Positions 21,991-33,298 of a stretch of DNA of 64,000 bases are shown here, one piece after another. Source of the stretch: Aphrocallistes beatrix (lineage: Eukaryota; Porifera; Hexactinellida; Sceptrulophora; Aphrocallistidae); NCBI GenBank assembly GCA_963281255.1, contig OY725488.1, positions 2,665,285-2,729,284 of the forward strand. The letters run 5' to 3'. Position numbers and translations under genes: made by a program. Position 1 is the first letter of the stretch, and every line of letters starts with the position of its first letter. The notes under the pieces were generated by a model. The model saw only the letters and a program-made list of their open reading frames with translations. It ran no database searches and was not told where the DNA came from.

Positions 21991-22192
21991 CTCTGAGAGT
22001 AATGAGAACAATGAGGTGTTCATATTGCATTGCCTTTTTATACTCCAGAATGTTACACGTCGATGGATGCTTGTCTTGATATGTTGTTATTGAGAATACA
22101 CTACTTTCAGTCAGGTTTCTCTTATACATTATCTATTCTTAAGTAAAGTTGAGGTATGTTTTGAAGTAATAAAATTTGCGAGGTTTCCCGTT

Positions 22193-22483
22193 ATGGCTGA
22201 GAAAAAGCGAAAATATCAAGATGATTATCTTCAATTTGGTTTTGTTTGTATCTGTATTGGAACAGTTGAAAAACCTCAGTGTGTCATCTGTCAGAAAGTG
22301 TTGGGTGCTGACGGTATGAGGCCGAAGAAACTGAAAGCACATTGGTTCACATATGTTCTGCCTCTTTGACATGATTAAAGTATCTTTAGTGTCTATATTT
22401 TAAACTACAAATTTGAGAAAAGGGGAATGCAAAAAATAGTATTATAAAAGGGGGGAATTAGAGGAAAAAATTGTGAACCACTG
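22193..22483 (+). pseudogene. hAT N-terminal BED-finger exon plus 3' end remnant
   Basis: A 58-codon frame (22193-22369) begins MAEKKRKYQDDYLQFGF and contains CVIC, the first metal pair of a BED zinc finger, then KLKAHWF. This is the N-terminus of ZBED5/SCAND3-like hAT transposases. It is followed not by the catalytic region but by a short stretch ending 'ttgtgaaccactg' (22471-22483), a hAT terminus. It is therefore an internally deleted hAT element. It complements the C-terminal remnant at 1841-2596, but the two need not come from one copy. Confidence 0.7.
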
Positions 22484-22581
22484 CCATAGCAGGCCATAGA
22501 CAAAGCAACGTTCACACATTAAGATAATAACACAATACGTTTCCTTTTGATTTGTGACGCAAAATTCATAATATGATTCAC

Positions 22582-23652
22582 CATAGCCTACTCTAATAAT
22601 GCCTCACAGTAAAATAACCAAGGATGTGGTAATAGCCGAATGGATTAATACACGATTAGCCTAAAATCGTTAACCATGCAGAATAGGCATTAAGAATGTA
22701 TTACCAGCGTATATAAACATGGTATCAAAGTATATATATATCCGTTGTCAAAATTTTGATTAGTCATCATATCATTGCGCAACAGGTCATTTTAGGCAAA
22801 AATTTGCCAATTTTCTAAGCTGTTTTAAGCCTACTTCTAAAAGCTATTAAGGTAGAATTTTTGTGTAAAACTAAGATTAGTACGAGTTGATTTGAAAAAT
22901 TTAGAATTTTTCAATGGGATATTGTTACATTCCTACGTTACTATGATAAAGCATTTTGATCAGTTTGAGCCATATCCTGCAAACTATATGAATTTGGTCT
23001 TCAATTCTGATCGTATTAGATAGGCAATTGGCTATTTCCTATTAGGTATTAATACAATGTAAACTTCTAAATTAACAGACTATAGAGTTATGCGACAATT
23101 TAGTGTTTTGGCCACATTCTTAAAATCAACCCATAACTCAAAACTCTTTGAATTTAGAAGTTCAAGTTGTATTATCATCTAATAGGAAATAGTGCATTGC
23201 CTATCAAATACGATCAAATTTGAAGACCTAGTTACTACAGTTTGCACGAAACGTCCCAAACTGACCAAAATGCTTTACCATAGCAACGCGAGAATGTAAC
23301 AATATTTCATTGAAAAATTCTAAATTTTTCGAATCAACTCGTACTAATCTTGGTTCAACACAGAAATCACACCTTAATACCATTTAGAAATAGGGTTAAA
23401 ACAGCTTAGAAAATCGCTAAAATTGTCTTTAGAATGACCTGTTGCGCAATGATATGATGAATAATCGAAATTTTTTCAACAGATATATATATACTTCGAT
23501 ATCATGTTTATATATGCTGGTAATACATTCTTAATGCCTATTCTGCATGGTTAACGAGTTTAGGCTAATCGTGTATCAATCCATTCGGCTACTACTTCAT
23601 CCCTAGTCCATGATTTTCAGTCTACTGTGAGGCATTATTAGAGTAGGCTATG
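22582..23652. mobile_element. Hairpin element (family H) with perfect 7-bp TSD
   Basis: The element is a near-complete palindrome of two ~530-bp arms centred near 23110, ends CATAGCCTACTCTAATAATG, flanked by GATTCAC at 22575-22581 and 23653-23659. It codes for nothing. A second full member lies at 33669-34747 (TSD ATAGAAG) and partial arms at 45157-45356, 49553-49925 and probably 42100-42320. A 7-bp duplication is unusual among cut-and-paste superfamilies. Confidence 0.85.
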
Positions 23653-24765
23653 GATTCACTCAATTTGTCAAAAAAAACAAACCAATGATTCAGACAATAT
23701 GTAAATTGCCTGAAAGTTCTAGTCAATTTGTAAATTTCCTAAGTAAATCAGACAATTTATAAATTGACTGGAAATTTCAGGCTATTTACAAATTGACTCA
23801 TTTTACACATTTACTGTAACATATATATGTCATTATAAAAAGCATATTTGCAGTTGAAAACTATAATTTTAGCTTATATTTCCAGAGATAGAGAGATATC
23901 TCTTATTGAATCCTAAATGGGGGGATTTGACCTAATTTGAAAGGTCCAAATCCATCACTTGCAAATAATTATGAAAAGTGTTCGAATTTTATAATACACT
24001 TTGGTAAAGACTATTATAAAGATTGTTTACCATAAAATCTTCAATTGGACACAAATTTCTTGATTAGATTCGCCATTTTTCATTTTATCCCATGTTCCCC
24101 ATTGAATTTGTATTATGATAGAATCAATGATAAGTCCAGATATTATTTTTTTATGGAATTTTCTAGGACCTTATAAATGATCATATATATCCTTTAATTT
24201 AAGATTTAAATGGATATTATATCCTCTATTGTTTTTAAGAAATGAGATCGGCATCTTTGGTGGCTAATGAAGTTATATACCCGAACATTATCCATAAATA
24301 ATCATAACTTGCGAAGCAGTGGTCCGGATCTGAACACTATTTTGGAAAATGATCAAAATTTTATTACTGATGTAATAATCGCTGGATCTCTGCTATTAAA
24401 GCTGACTTTCCCGAATAATTGAGAAAGGATCTCTGTTTTAGTTTTATTTTGAGGTAATTTTAGTGGCTTTTAATCCAAAAGTTCTTGTATTTTATAATCT
24501 TTAAAGGGGCTAAAACAATGTTTGAGTTCAATATCATTGCAAAAATATCAATTAACAAAAAACGAATGGTACATTTATCAAAACCCTCCAATTATTTTCA
24601 ATTTTTGCCGTGCTATACTTTAGGGGGGTCAACTCAGAAAAATCAAAATAACTGCCGTCTATTAGGGGGTAGAAAACTCAGTAATACATTGAAATCAACG
24701 ATGAAATATTGCCTTTTTTATTACGTTAGGCAATGTTTTTTTAGGGGGCTATCCTTAACTAATTT

Positions 24766-25060
24766 CAGGATCAGAATTTTCTTGATGTTAACCATGTTCA
24801 GTTTCACACTGTCCTAGAAATTTACTTAATACCTTTTTTTTTCTTCCAAAATAATAAAGTTTGTGAGTAGCGAGTAAAAGAAAGGATACCCCAGTTTGTC
24901 TCCACCTTTACCATGTGGTCGCCATCCGCCGTCCCCCAAAGTGAGTATAGTCTGCATATTCGGACTTTTTTGAGCAATGCCTGTATCAGAGTGTACTCAC
25001 TTCTGGATGGTGACTGCATGATAAAGGTGAAGGCAAACTGGGATATCATTATACTATTGT
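24766..25060. other. No gene; small imperfect palindrome
   Basis: Bases 24888-24960 and 24985-25050 are inverted relatives (blocks 'cccagtttg' and 'caaactggg', and 'agtgagta' and 'tactcact'). It looks like a short MITE. No coding signal. Confidence 0.45.
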
Positions 25061-25215
25061 ACAAGCGCGCTTCGCTTGCTTGCGCAGCGCGAATGGCGGA
25101 CACTTTGTGTCCGCCGGAGGCGCCCTTTAGGCGCCTGGGGTCACATTGATTAATTATAAGGGAGATAACATCCCTAAATATGTCTGTCGTACTGTTATAA
25201 TCGATATCGCACGAA
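25061..25215 (-). repeat. Family D tail-end fragment
   Basis: The fragment starts 'acaagcgcgcttcgc', carries the gcggacactttgtgtccgc hairpin and the first ~60 bp of body, then is cut by a Tc1-type MITE. Confidence 0.75.
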
Positions 25216-25217
25216 AT

Positions 25218-25575
25218 TTGACTTCAAATTCAAATTCTTCATATTCGAATTACCCACTTTATAAGTTTTCAACTTAATTACTCTTCTTCAAGATTAAGTA
25301 TTTCAGCATTTGCTTTCCTATGCCACATGTCGCGAGTGATCACCATTGTAAATGATGGCATTGGTGGTATGAGGTGGCACAGTTTGAAATATTTTAACCT
25401 TGTGGGAGTGTAAACAAGTTGAAAGATTAAAAAGCGAGTAATTCGAATATGGAGAATTCGAATTTGAAGTTAAATTAAGTGTACCAATTAAATTCCTTGA
25501 CTCGCTAAATAAATCAGTATTATAACTATTTGTATGGGGAATTATGGGGTGTACGAATACTTTTGTTCATGCAGT
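25218..25575. mobile_element. Tc1-type MITE (family T), left end missing
   Basis: It matches 41238-41714 closely, with the right end 'acttttgttcatgcagt' next to TA. The left terminus is replaced by family D sequence. Confidence 0.65.
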
Positions 25576-25585
25576 ATATATATAT

Positions 25586-26078
25586 ACAAGCGCGCTTCGC
25601 TTGCTTGCGCTGCGCTGCTTGCGGACACTTTGTGTCCTCCCTTCAGTCGCCTGGGGTCACATTGGTTAATTATAAGGGATATAGTTTCTCTAAATATGTC
25701 TGTCCTACTGTGATAATCGATATCACTCGAAAAATGACCAAATTTGTCAATTTAAAATTTTTTGATACGTAATGATGACGTCATAACAAAGTGATGAGTC
25801 ATCATTTTTTGATGATAGTTGTAACATATGCGAGGCATGTTAGTATGCATATTCTATTAAAATTTCAGCCTTCTCTCTCCTATAATGGCTGAGTTATGCT
25901 CGAATAACTCTGTTGCTTAACTTTTAAAAATGTGACAATGACGTCATAATTCCATGATGAGTCGACATTTTGCTTTGAGCTCAGAACTTACTGGATCCAT
26001 AGCCAAAAGACTCCCACATGCCAAAAATCAGCTTTCTCCACCTGGCAGTTTCTTCAATCAATTCGGTACATATATATA
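25586..26078 (-). repeat. Family D repeat
   Basis: This nearly complete body runs from 'acaagcgcgc' to 'cttcaatcaattcgg' plus a TA run. It retains two TGACGTCA sites and a TGAGTCA. It is joined head to head with the next copy, which starts at 26080. Confidence 0.85.
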
Positions 26079-26121
26079 TCCTTACTATTAAAACTCGATT
26101 TGTATTTATTTGTGTATAGTA

Positions 26122-27485
26122 CAGGGTGGGGCACAGGAAGTGACCTGATTTTATTTTGTTCCCATTTTTAAACGAATAAAGATAACTAAGATATGTGAAA
26201 AGTATATAATACTCTGGGCCTAGATATTTAATATTTCGTGCACTGATAAGTTCTAGCTGTTGATTATATGCTCAATCCACGCTCCCTTACTTGCGATCAC
26301 TTTTTGCAGTCTGATCAGCACGTTATTAGATACTTTAGTCAATGTTTCGCGTTTAATCTTCCTTATTTCACGTCTGATATTTCTCTTAAGCTCCTCGCAT
26401 GTCTTAGGGATAGGATCTGAGTACACTTTGGACTTTAGATACCCCCAGAGGTAGAAATCATAGGGATTTAAGTCGGGAGTGTACGGGAGCAAAAAATTTT
26501 CACAATGTCGTGAAATGAGTCTATCACCAAACTTCTCTTGTAACCACTCAACAACAATATTTGCTGAATGTTGGGGTTCCCCATCTTGCTGGAAGATTAT
26601 ATCAGCAAGTTCGCCATGTCTTTTCAAAGCTGGGATGTAATAAGACTTCAACATAGCCAAGTATCTTTCGGGTTAATTAATGGTCAGCGCCGAGCCATTT
26701 TGATCCTCGAAAAAATATGGGCCAATGATCCGATTGTGGGCCACAGCACACCACACAGTCACCTTTTCTCTGCTGAGGACTTTGTCAGTGGCTGGAAAAG
26801 GCTGCTTCTCTGCCCAGATTCTCATGTTCTGCGTATTAACATGTCCTGAAAGGTGGAAATGAGCCTCATCAGACCAATGAATTTGGGTTATGTCAATTTC
26901 CCTCTCCTCGATTTTGTCTACCATCATTTCAGCAAATTCTAGCCTCTTATTTTTCTGATCGACTGTCTGTGCCAGTAGTATTTGTATTTTGTATGAATAC
27001 AAGTTCAGATCCTCTGTGAGGATTCTCCGTGCAGTTCTTCTTGAAAATTTGAGCTATCTCGCCAGTGTTCTTGATGATCGTCGGGGAGAATCTTGTATTT
27101 TTTCCTCAACTTCTCGATGTTTTGAGGTGTCCTCATCGACTTTGGAAGTCCACATCTTTCCCTGTCTGCCACAGTTCCCTTCTCCTGAAACCTCTTCACT
27201 ACTTCTCCTATCGTCCTGGAAGTGGGAGCATCTCGTGTCTTGTAGTTTATTTTATAAGCGCGTTGGGTGTTAACAACGCTCTTGTGATTCTCAAAAGACC
27301 ACCAAACTAGCTTCGTCCGTTCGTCCGTTGTCAGCCTTGACATAGCTTACTAATCATAGTTCGGATAAAAACAAACGAAATACCCGTGTTTGTCATACGA
27401 AATAGATGGTGGGTCGAAGGAATTGACCTTAAAACTTAGGAATTATAGCAATTTAAAATCAGGTCACTTCCCGCGCCCCACCCTG
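26122..27485 (-). mobile_element. IS630/Tc1/mariner element, DD41D type
   Basis: The element is 1364 bp and TA-flanked (26120-26121, 27486-27487), with ends CAGGGTGGGGCACAGG and, inverted, CAGGGTGGGGCGCGGG. The terminal repeats are about 30 bp. It carries one transposase pseudogene filling most of its length. Confidence 0.9.
26253..27343 (-). pseudogene. DD41D transposase, frameshift and two stops
   Basis: ATG is at 27343 and the terminal stop at 26253-26255. An N-terminal helix-turn-helix (SRTIGEVVKRFQEKG) is followed by a second HTH-like segment, then the catalytic motifs HWSDEAHFHLSGH (first D), IFQQDGEPQH (second D) and PDLNPYDFYLWGY (third D). There are 41 residues between the second and third Asp, unlike mariner (34) or Tc1 (34, E). 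Damage: a frameshift near 27050, a TAG a few codons later, and a TAA at 26673-26675. All three Asp codons survive. This family is widespread in insects and cnidarians and often mis-named Tc3 or Mos1. Confidence 0.85.
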
Positions 27486-27938
27486 TATATATATATATAT
27501 ATATATCTGTCACGAATTGATTGAAGAAACTGCCAGGCACAGAAAGCTGATTTTTGGCAAGTAGGAGTCTTTTGGCTATGGCTCCACAAATTTCAAAATG
27601 TCGACTCATCACGGAATTATGATGTCATTGTCACATTTTTAAAAGTTAAGCAATACAGTTATTCGAGCATAACTCAGCCATAATAGGAGATAGAAGGCTG
27701 AAATTTTAATAGAATCAGTATACTAACATACCGCACATATGATGCAACTGTCATCAAAAAATGATGCCTCATCACTTTGTTATGACGTCATCATTACTCA
27801 TCAAAATTTTTAAAATTGACTATTTTGGTGATTTTTCCGTGCAATATCGATTATAACAGTAGGACGGACCATGGACTTATAAACTACCTGGACAGTCCAC
27901 TCTATTTTGACTCTATACCAAGTTAGGCCAGTTTGTAT

Positions 27939-28450
27939 CCTTACTATTAAAACTCGATTAATCTCTCTCTCTCTCTCTCTATATATATATAAAGCTGATT
28001 TTAGGCATGTCGGAGTCTTTTGGCTATTGCTCCACTAGGTTCTTAGCTCAGAGCAAAATGTCGACTGATCATTGGATTATGACGTCATTGTCACATTTTT
28101 AAAAGTTAAGCAACACAGTTATTCGAGCATAACTCAGTCATTATAGGAGATGAAAGGCTGAAATTTTAATAGAATATGTATACTAACATACCTCACATAT
28201 GATGCAACTATCTTTAAAAAATGATGACTCATTACTTTGTTATAACGTCATCATTACGCATCAACAAATTTTAAATTGACAAATTTTGTGATTTCTCAAG
28301 TATTATAGATTTTAACACTAAGATAGACATATGTAGAGATGTTATCTCCCTTATAATTAAGCAATGTGATCCCAGACGACCGAAGGGAGACTGCGGCGGA
28401 CACAAAGTGTTCACCAGCCGCGCAGCGCAAGTAAGCGAAGCGCGCATGTA
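27939..28450 (+). repeat. Family D repeat (left arm of foldback)
   Basis: It is complete from CCTTACTATT, with a (CT)n(TA)n microsatellite, to the tail 'gcgcgcatgta'. One TGACGTCA (about 28080) survives. Confidence 0.85.
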
Positions 28451-28741
28451 TATTGATATCTCGAAAACTATTCATTATATTGGTATTAAATATATTAATG
28501 TTGAATAGCAAGTCGTTTATGGGGATTTCATTGGTCGCATCGGCATACTTGAAATATTTATGGTTTTTTTAGTTTTGCGGTTTTCATAACAATTCCATAT
28601 ATGGTAGTATCATTGACACCCCTTCCTAGGTTGTGTTTTGGCGGAATGACTACTAGCAACATAGTTTACCATATAGGTCATACTACAGATACACCATATA
28701 ACTGCTGCACATATAATGAATAGTTTGCGAGATACTAATAT

Positions 28742-30022
28742 ACAAGCGCGCTTCGCTTGCTTGCGTTGCGCGGCTGGTGGACACTTTGTGTCCGCCACAG
28801 GCTCCCTTCGGTCGTCTGGGATCACATTGTTAATTATAAGGGAGATAACATCTCTATATACAGGGTGACCCATAAGTTCTGTTACAAGCTTCATTAGGTA
28901 TAAAATTTCTTATACTCAAACGATCTTAGTTATTATGGTCCTTAGAGATTGTAATTCGAATATCCTTAATGATTTTAAAAGATTTTTCGATTCTATGACT
29001 TAGAAATGTGTTTTGTATGGTGAGTTTTGAGAAAAAAAAAAGGGTCCTGGACCGCAGCGAAAATCGTGAATCAGGCCCCACTGCTTTTCAAGTTATCTTC
29101 CCAGAGTCTTCAAATTCTAGGAAAAATTAGCTCACACATTTCCCTCGCGAACTCTAAATTTGTAGAGATATAAGATGTTCAGATCAGTGCATTTTGAAGA
29201 CCATTTGGATCATATTTTTCTGTGATGTGAAAAAAAGTGCCATTTGGGGAATTTTGCAAAATGTACCTAATTTGAACTGCGACTGAATAACTTTTTCTCG
29301 TTTCTGATAACGAATTCAGTGGATTTATGAAATCTTTTTATGGCGAAGAAAGGTACCTGGTGCAAAATCGTCATGGGACATCGATTATGAAGACATTTTT
29401 TACAGAAGCAGTGGGGCCTGATTCACGATTTTCGCTGCGGTCCAGGACACATTTTTTTTTCTCAAAACTCACCATACAAAACACATTTCTAAGTCATAGA
29501 ATCGAAAAATCTTTTAAAATCATTGAGGATATTCGAATTACAATCTCTAAGGACCTTAATAACTAAGATCGTTTGAGTACAAGAAATTTTATACCTAATG
29601 AAGCTTGTAACAGAACTTATGGGTCACCCTGTATGTCTATATTAGTGTTAAAATCTATATTACTTGAGAAATCACAAAATTTGTCAATTTAAAAACTTTT
29701 AATGCGTAATGATGACGTTATAACAAAGTTATGAGTCATCATTTTTTAAAGATAGTTGCATCATATGTGAGGTATGTTAGTATACATATTCTATTAAAAT
29801 TTCAGCCTTCTATCTCCTATAATGACTGAGTTATGCTCGAATAACTGTGTTGCTTAACTTTTAAAAATGTGACAATGACGTCATAATTCCATGATGAGTC
29901 GACATTTTGCTCTGAGCTCAGAACCTAGTGGAGCCATAGCCAAAAGACTCCGACATGCCAAAAATCAGCTTTATATATAAAAATATATATAGAGAGAGAT
30001 TAATCGAGTTTTAATAGAAAGG
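28742..30022 (-). repeat. Family D repeat (right arm of foldback) with MITE
   Basis: From 'acaagcgcgc' to 'tttaatagaaagg', split by the MITE at 28861-29631. The flanking TA duplication and rejoining body sequence confirm the split. Confidence 0.85.
28861..29631. mobile_element. 771-bp palindromic mariner-type MITE
   Basis: It is flanked by TA (28859-28860, 29632-29633). The arms start CAGGGTGACCCATAAG and are inverted copies for about 230 bp. The interior is non-coding. The CAGGGTG start resembles the DD41D element at 26122, so trans-mobilisation by such a transposase is plausible. A truncated relative is at 17335-17735. Confidence 0.85.
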
Positions 30023-30228
30023 ATACAAACTGGCCTAACTTGGTATAGAGTCAAAATAGAGTCGACTGTCCATTTAATTTAGAAGTCCATGGACAGACGT
30101 ATTTAGAGATGCTATCTGCTTTAGAATTAAGTAACCAATTCGACCCCAGGTGACCGAATGGAGCCTCCGGCGGACACAAAGTGTCCGCCAGCAGCGCAGC
30201 GCAAGCAAGCGAAGCGCGCTTGTATACT

Positions 30229-30722
30229 ACAAGCGCGCTTTGCTTGCTTGCGCTGCGCGGCTGGCGGACACTTCGTGTCCGCCGGAGGCTCCCTTCGGTC
30301 GCCTGGAGGTGACATTGGTTAATTATAAGGGAGATATCATCTCTAAATATGTCCATCTTAGTTTTAAAATCGATATCACTCGAAAAAACACCAAATTTGT
30401 CAATTTTTAAAATTTTGATGAGTAATGATGACGTCATAGCAAAGTGATGAGTCATCATTTTTTGATGATGGTTGCATCATATGTGAGACGTGTTAGTATA
30501 CAGATTCTATTAAAATTTCAGCCTTCTATCTCCTATAATGGCTGAGTTATTCCCGAATAACTGTGTTGCTTAACTTTTTAAAATGTGACAATGAAGTCAT
30601 AATTCCATGATGAGTTGAAATTTTGCTCTGAACTCATAACTTACTGGAGCCATAGCCAAAATACTCCCACATGCCAAAAATCAGCTTTCTGGGCCTCACA
30701 GTTTCTTCAATCAATTCGTTAC

Positions 30723-30775
<53 letters not shown>

Positions 30776-30816
30776 TCTATATGTACACAAACATTAATCG
30801 AGTTTTAATAGTAAGG
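30229..30816 (-). repeat. Family D repeat
   Basis: A complete copy joined tail to tail with the previous one through 'cttgtatactacaag' (30220-30233). It ends in a (TA) microsatellite (about 30725-30770) and 'taatcgagttttaatagtaagg'-type terminus. One TGACGTCA survives at about 30428. Confidence 0.85.
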
Positions 30817-30821
30817 ATATA

Positions 30822-32157
30822 CTACGGGCGTTCAATAAGTAGTCGTTATTGCAATTTATCTTGGTTGTTCCATTTAATTCAGAATTGGGTTAGCATATCT
30901 AATGTAGCCCTATCGATGCTCTTTCAAATGATACTTTACTTTTTCAATTCTGAGCTTTGGTTTTTATACTGTGGCTATTATTAGTTTGGCATTTTTATAT
31001 ACTAGCATTTATTATGGCTTCCGAGAGTGCAGATTTCAAAACTGAGCAGCGAGCCTATGTAAAGATTCATACACTGCTCCAAGTTTCTTCAACCGACATC
31101 CACAAGGATTTGATGGAGGTTTATAATGATAGAACTCTTCCATATTCCACGATAGTTGACAGGACCCGACGTTTTCGTGAGGGAAGAGAGTCGATAGAAG
31201 ATAAGCCCAGAGCAGGGAGGCCGATTTCCGGCGCCAGTGACAAATTTGTCCTCGAGGTTTCCGAATTACTTGAAGAAGACCCCCTATTTCATTGATGGAG
31301 ATAGCTAATGCAGTTGGGGTCTCAACGGGAACCGCTCATACCATTGTGCATGACAATTTTCAATTTAGGAAAATCTGCGCTCGGTGAGTCCCGCATGCAC
31401 TAGCACAGGCCCAGAAAACTAAGAGGGTTCAATGTGCTCAAAAGTTGCTTTCTGACTTCGATAGAACCGACTCCAGGAGTCTATTCGAGATCGTGACTGG
31501 TGATGAGACTTGGGTGCGTTATAGCGAGCCTTTGTCAAAGGAAGCTAACAAAGTATGGGTAGCTAAAGGCCAGGACCCACCAATAATCCCTCGATATGAC
31601 TTCCGGAACCCCAAGGTTATGTACTGCATATTTTTTGATTCTTATGGTCCAGTGTGCCAGATTTGTGTCCCCAAGAATACCACTATTACTGGATCATTTT
31701 ACATGAGTGAGTGCCTATCTGAGGTTGAGAAATTCTACCACAATCGACGGCCAAGGACTGGAACTCGAGGATTGAGATTATTGCATGATAATGCCCGACC
31801 CCACTAGACCAAGCTGGTAAGGGAAAAGTTGGAAAGTTTGAGAGTTGTAGAGCTAGATCATCCTCCCTAATCACCAGACCTCGCTCCATGCGACTTTTGG
31901 CTCTTCCCTAAGCTGAAGAAACACCTTTCAGGGAGGGAATTCGAAAGTCGGCCTCACCTCGGATCGGCGATTTTTCAGTATATGAAAGGTATACCACGTG
32001 GAGACTTCAAAAAAATTTTTGGATTGGATTAAGAGGCTAATACTAGTTATACAGCATCAAGGAGAGTAGTTCGAGAAATTGCAGCATTGATATTAATTAT
32101 ATTACTTGTTTTGGGGAAAGTATACTATGATAACGACTACTTATTGAATGCCCGTAG
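30822..32157 (+). mobile_element. Mariner (DD34D) element
   Basis: The element is 1336 bp with termini CTACGGGCGTTCAATAAG and, inverted, CTACGGGCATTCAATAAG, flanked by TA. The inverted repeats are about 30 bp. It inserted next to a family D terminus. Confidence 0.85.
31014..32078 (+). pseudogene. Mariner transposase, frameshift and several stops
   Basis: The probable start is ATG 31014. The N-terminal HTH region includes FREGRESIEDKPRAGRP, the standard linker motif of mariners. Catalytic motifs: TGDETWVRY (first D), LLHDNARPH (second D) and SPDLAPCDFWLF (third D), with 34 residues between the last two. A frameshift near 31290, a TGA in the CAR-VPHAL segment (about 31385), a TAG right after ARPH (31805) and a TAA in place of the conserved Tyr before SPDLAP (about 31869) disable it. 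The C-terminal end reads through about 32078. Confidence 0.9.
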
Positions 32158-32973
32158 TATATATAAATATACATTATTCGAGTTTTAATGGTAAGGATAT
32201 ATATATCTCTGTAACGAATTGATTGAAGAAACTGCACTGCACAGAAAGCTGATTTTTGGCATGTCGGAGTCTTTTGGCTATGGCTCCACTAAGTTATGAG
32301 TTCAGAGCAAAATTTCAACTCATCATGGAATTATGACTTCATTGTCACATTTTCAAAAGTTAAGCAATACAGTTATTCGAGATAACTCAGCCTTTATAGG
32401 AGATAGAGGCTGAAACTTTAAGAGAATCTGTACACTAACATATTAGTCTGGTCAATATGATGTATGACCCCAAAATAATTGCAAGAAATTGTTTTATTGC
32501 ATTTTTCCGCAGTATCATGTCTTAAGAGTGACATACTAAAAGTTTACCGAAATCGGACTATCCGAAAGTGGATTGGTACGACACCGTCGTTGACCCCGGA
32601 CTATACAAATCGCCGGTTTTGAAAACGGATATTTAAACTTTCAAATGATTGCAGATCATTTTTATTCATATTCGTGCATATTCGTGTTCAGCGTCAAATT
32701 TCCGACAATTTGATATATATATTGACTATATTTTGGGCAAATATTTTCTGATCCTCCCTAGTAACGGCCTGGAATGTGAAAATTCCGATATCCAAATTTG
32801 GTAGAAACCATATCGAGTGACCCCTTGTTTTTCTCGGCTATGCTTGCTAAGTACGAATTTCTTAATATAAATAGTCTAAATGTTAGTTTTTAAATATTAT
32901 TACTTGCGGCTGGTGGCATAAATGTATTATTAATGAAAAACAAACAAATAAAGTTTAAAATTTGATTTCCATC

Positions 32974-33132
32974 TCAACTGGGTCTTGGATTGCTGCAGAA
33001 AACACTAGCACAGCTTTGTAAGACGGAATCCTCTTTCATTAACCAGTGTAGAGCAGACTTCTCACACCGAGCGAATGCGTGTAGAAAAGGCAGGCTGTCA
33101 TAGATGTCGTTCTCAAACGGCAGTTTTATAAC
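32974..33132 (-). pseudogene. Short coding remnant with LHAFxRC motif
   Basis: A 53-codon open stretch in the minus direction contains SLPFLHAFARCEKSALHW. It resembles the LHAFxGCDTTSAL motif of an uncharacterised, transposon-associated protein common in metazoan genomes. The Gly and Asp of that motif are changed here. Function unknown. Confidence 0.4.
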
Positions 33133-33298
33133 CTTTATGTCATACAATACGGTTGGTTTCCCTTTAAGTATATCTTTGTACTGTTGTTAATTTCGTGATA
33201 CCTGAAAGACAGCTACCTACAGCCTCTGCTACGAAATTTCACTCTCTGAGGAGCTCCTTCCAGGTGATGTTGTGGAAGGGCATGACTGATGATATGGA

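Larger units (their letters stand above)
19942..23821 (-). mobile_element. Ginger1 DNA transposon (decayed)
   Basis: The 3880-bp element has inverted repeats of about 140 bp beginning TGTTACAGT and possible 4-bp TATA duplications (19938-19941, 23822-23825, within low-complexity sequence). The TGTNR-type ends, 4-bp duplication and a Gypsy-integrase-like transposase define Ginger1. Inside it are a two-exon transposase pseudogene, a hAT BED-finger remnant and a 1071-bp hairpin element. The sub-terminal region repeats 'gtcaatttgtaaatt' blocks in both orientations. Confidence 0.85.
19743..24765 (+). repeat. Family A repeat, copy 5, split by Ginger1
   Basis: Family A sequence at 19743-19941 (block 'gagtctacgacttttag') resumes at 23822 with the expected next block and runs to 'ggctatccttaa' near 24765. 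The interruption is the Ginger1 element. This copy is more diverged than copies 1 and 4. Confidence 0.7.
27869..30092. mobile_element. Foldback element built on inverted family D arms
   Basis: The ends CCATGGACTT and, inverted, the same bound a 2.2-kb palindrome. Its arms contain one family D copy each (27939-28450 plus strand, 28742-30022 minus strand) around a spacer of about 290 bp whose edges are also inverted. Candidate target duplication: ACGGA/ACAGA (27864-27868, 30093-30097), one mismatch. It interrupts the family D copy 26080-30224. The right arm holds a 771-bp MITE. Confidence 0.65.
26080..30224 (+). repeat. Family D repeat split by DD41D element and foldback
   Basis: The copy begins CCTTACTATTAAAACTCG at 26080. 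It is interrupted at 26122-27485 by a mariner-type element, continues 27488-27868, is interrupted again by the foldback 27869-30092, and finishes 30093-30224 with the GC-rich tail. Removing the two insertions restores a normal-length copy. Confidence 0.8.

Noticed and set aside
30051-30458. 135-codon frame across two family D tails
   Set aside because: It reads through the inverted GC-rich tails, which happen to be open in several frames; not a gene.
26080-30816. Family D as an LTR retrotransposon terminal repeat
   Set aside because: No TG...CA ends, primer site or flanked coding region, and copies occur in both orientations without paired direct repeats.
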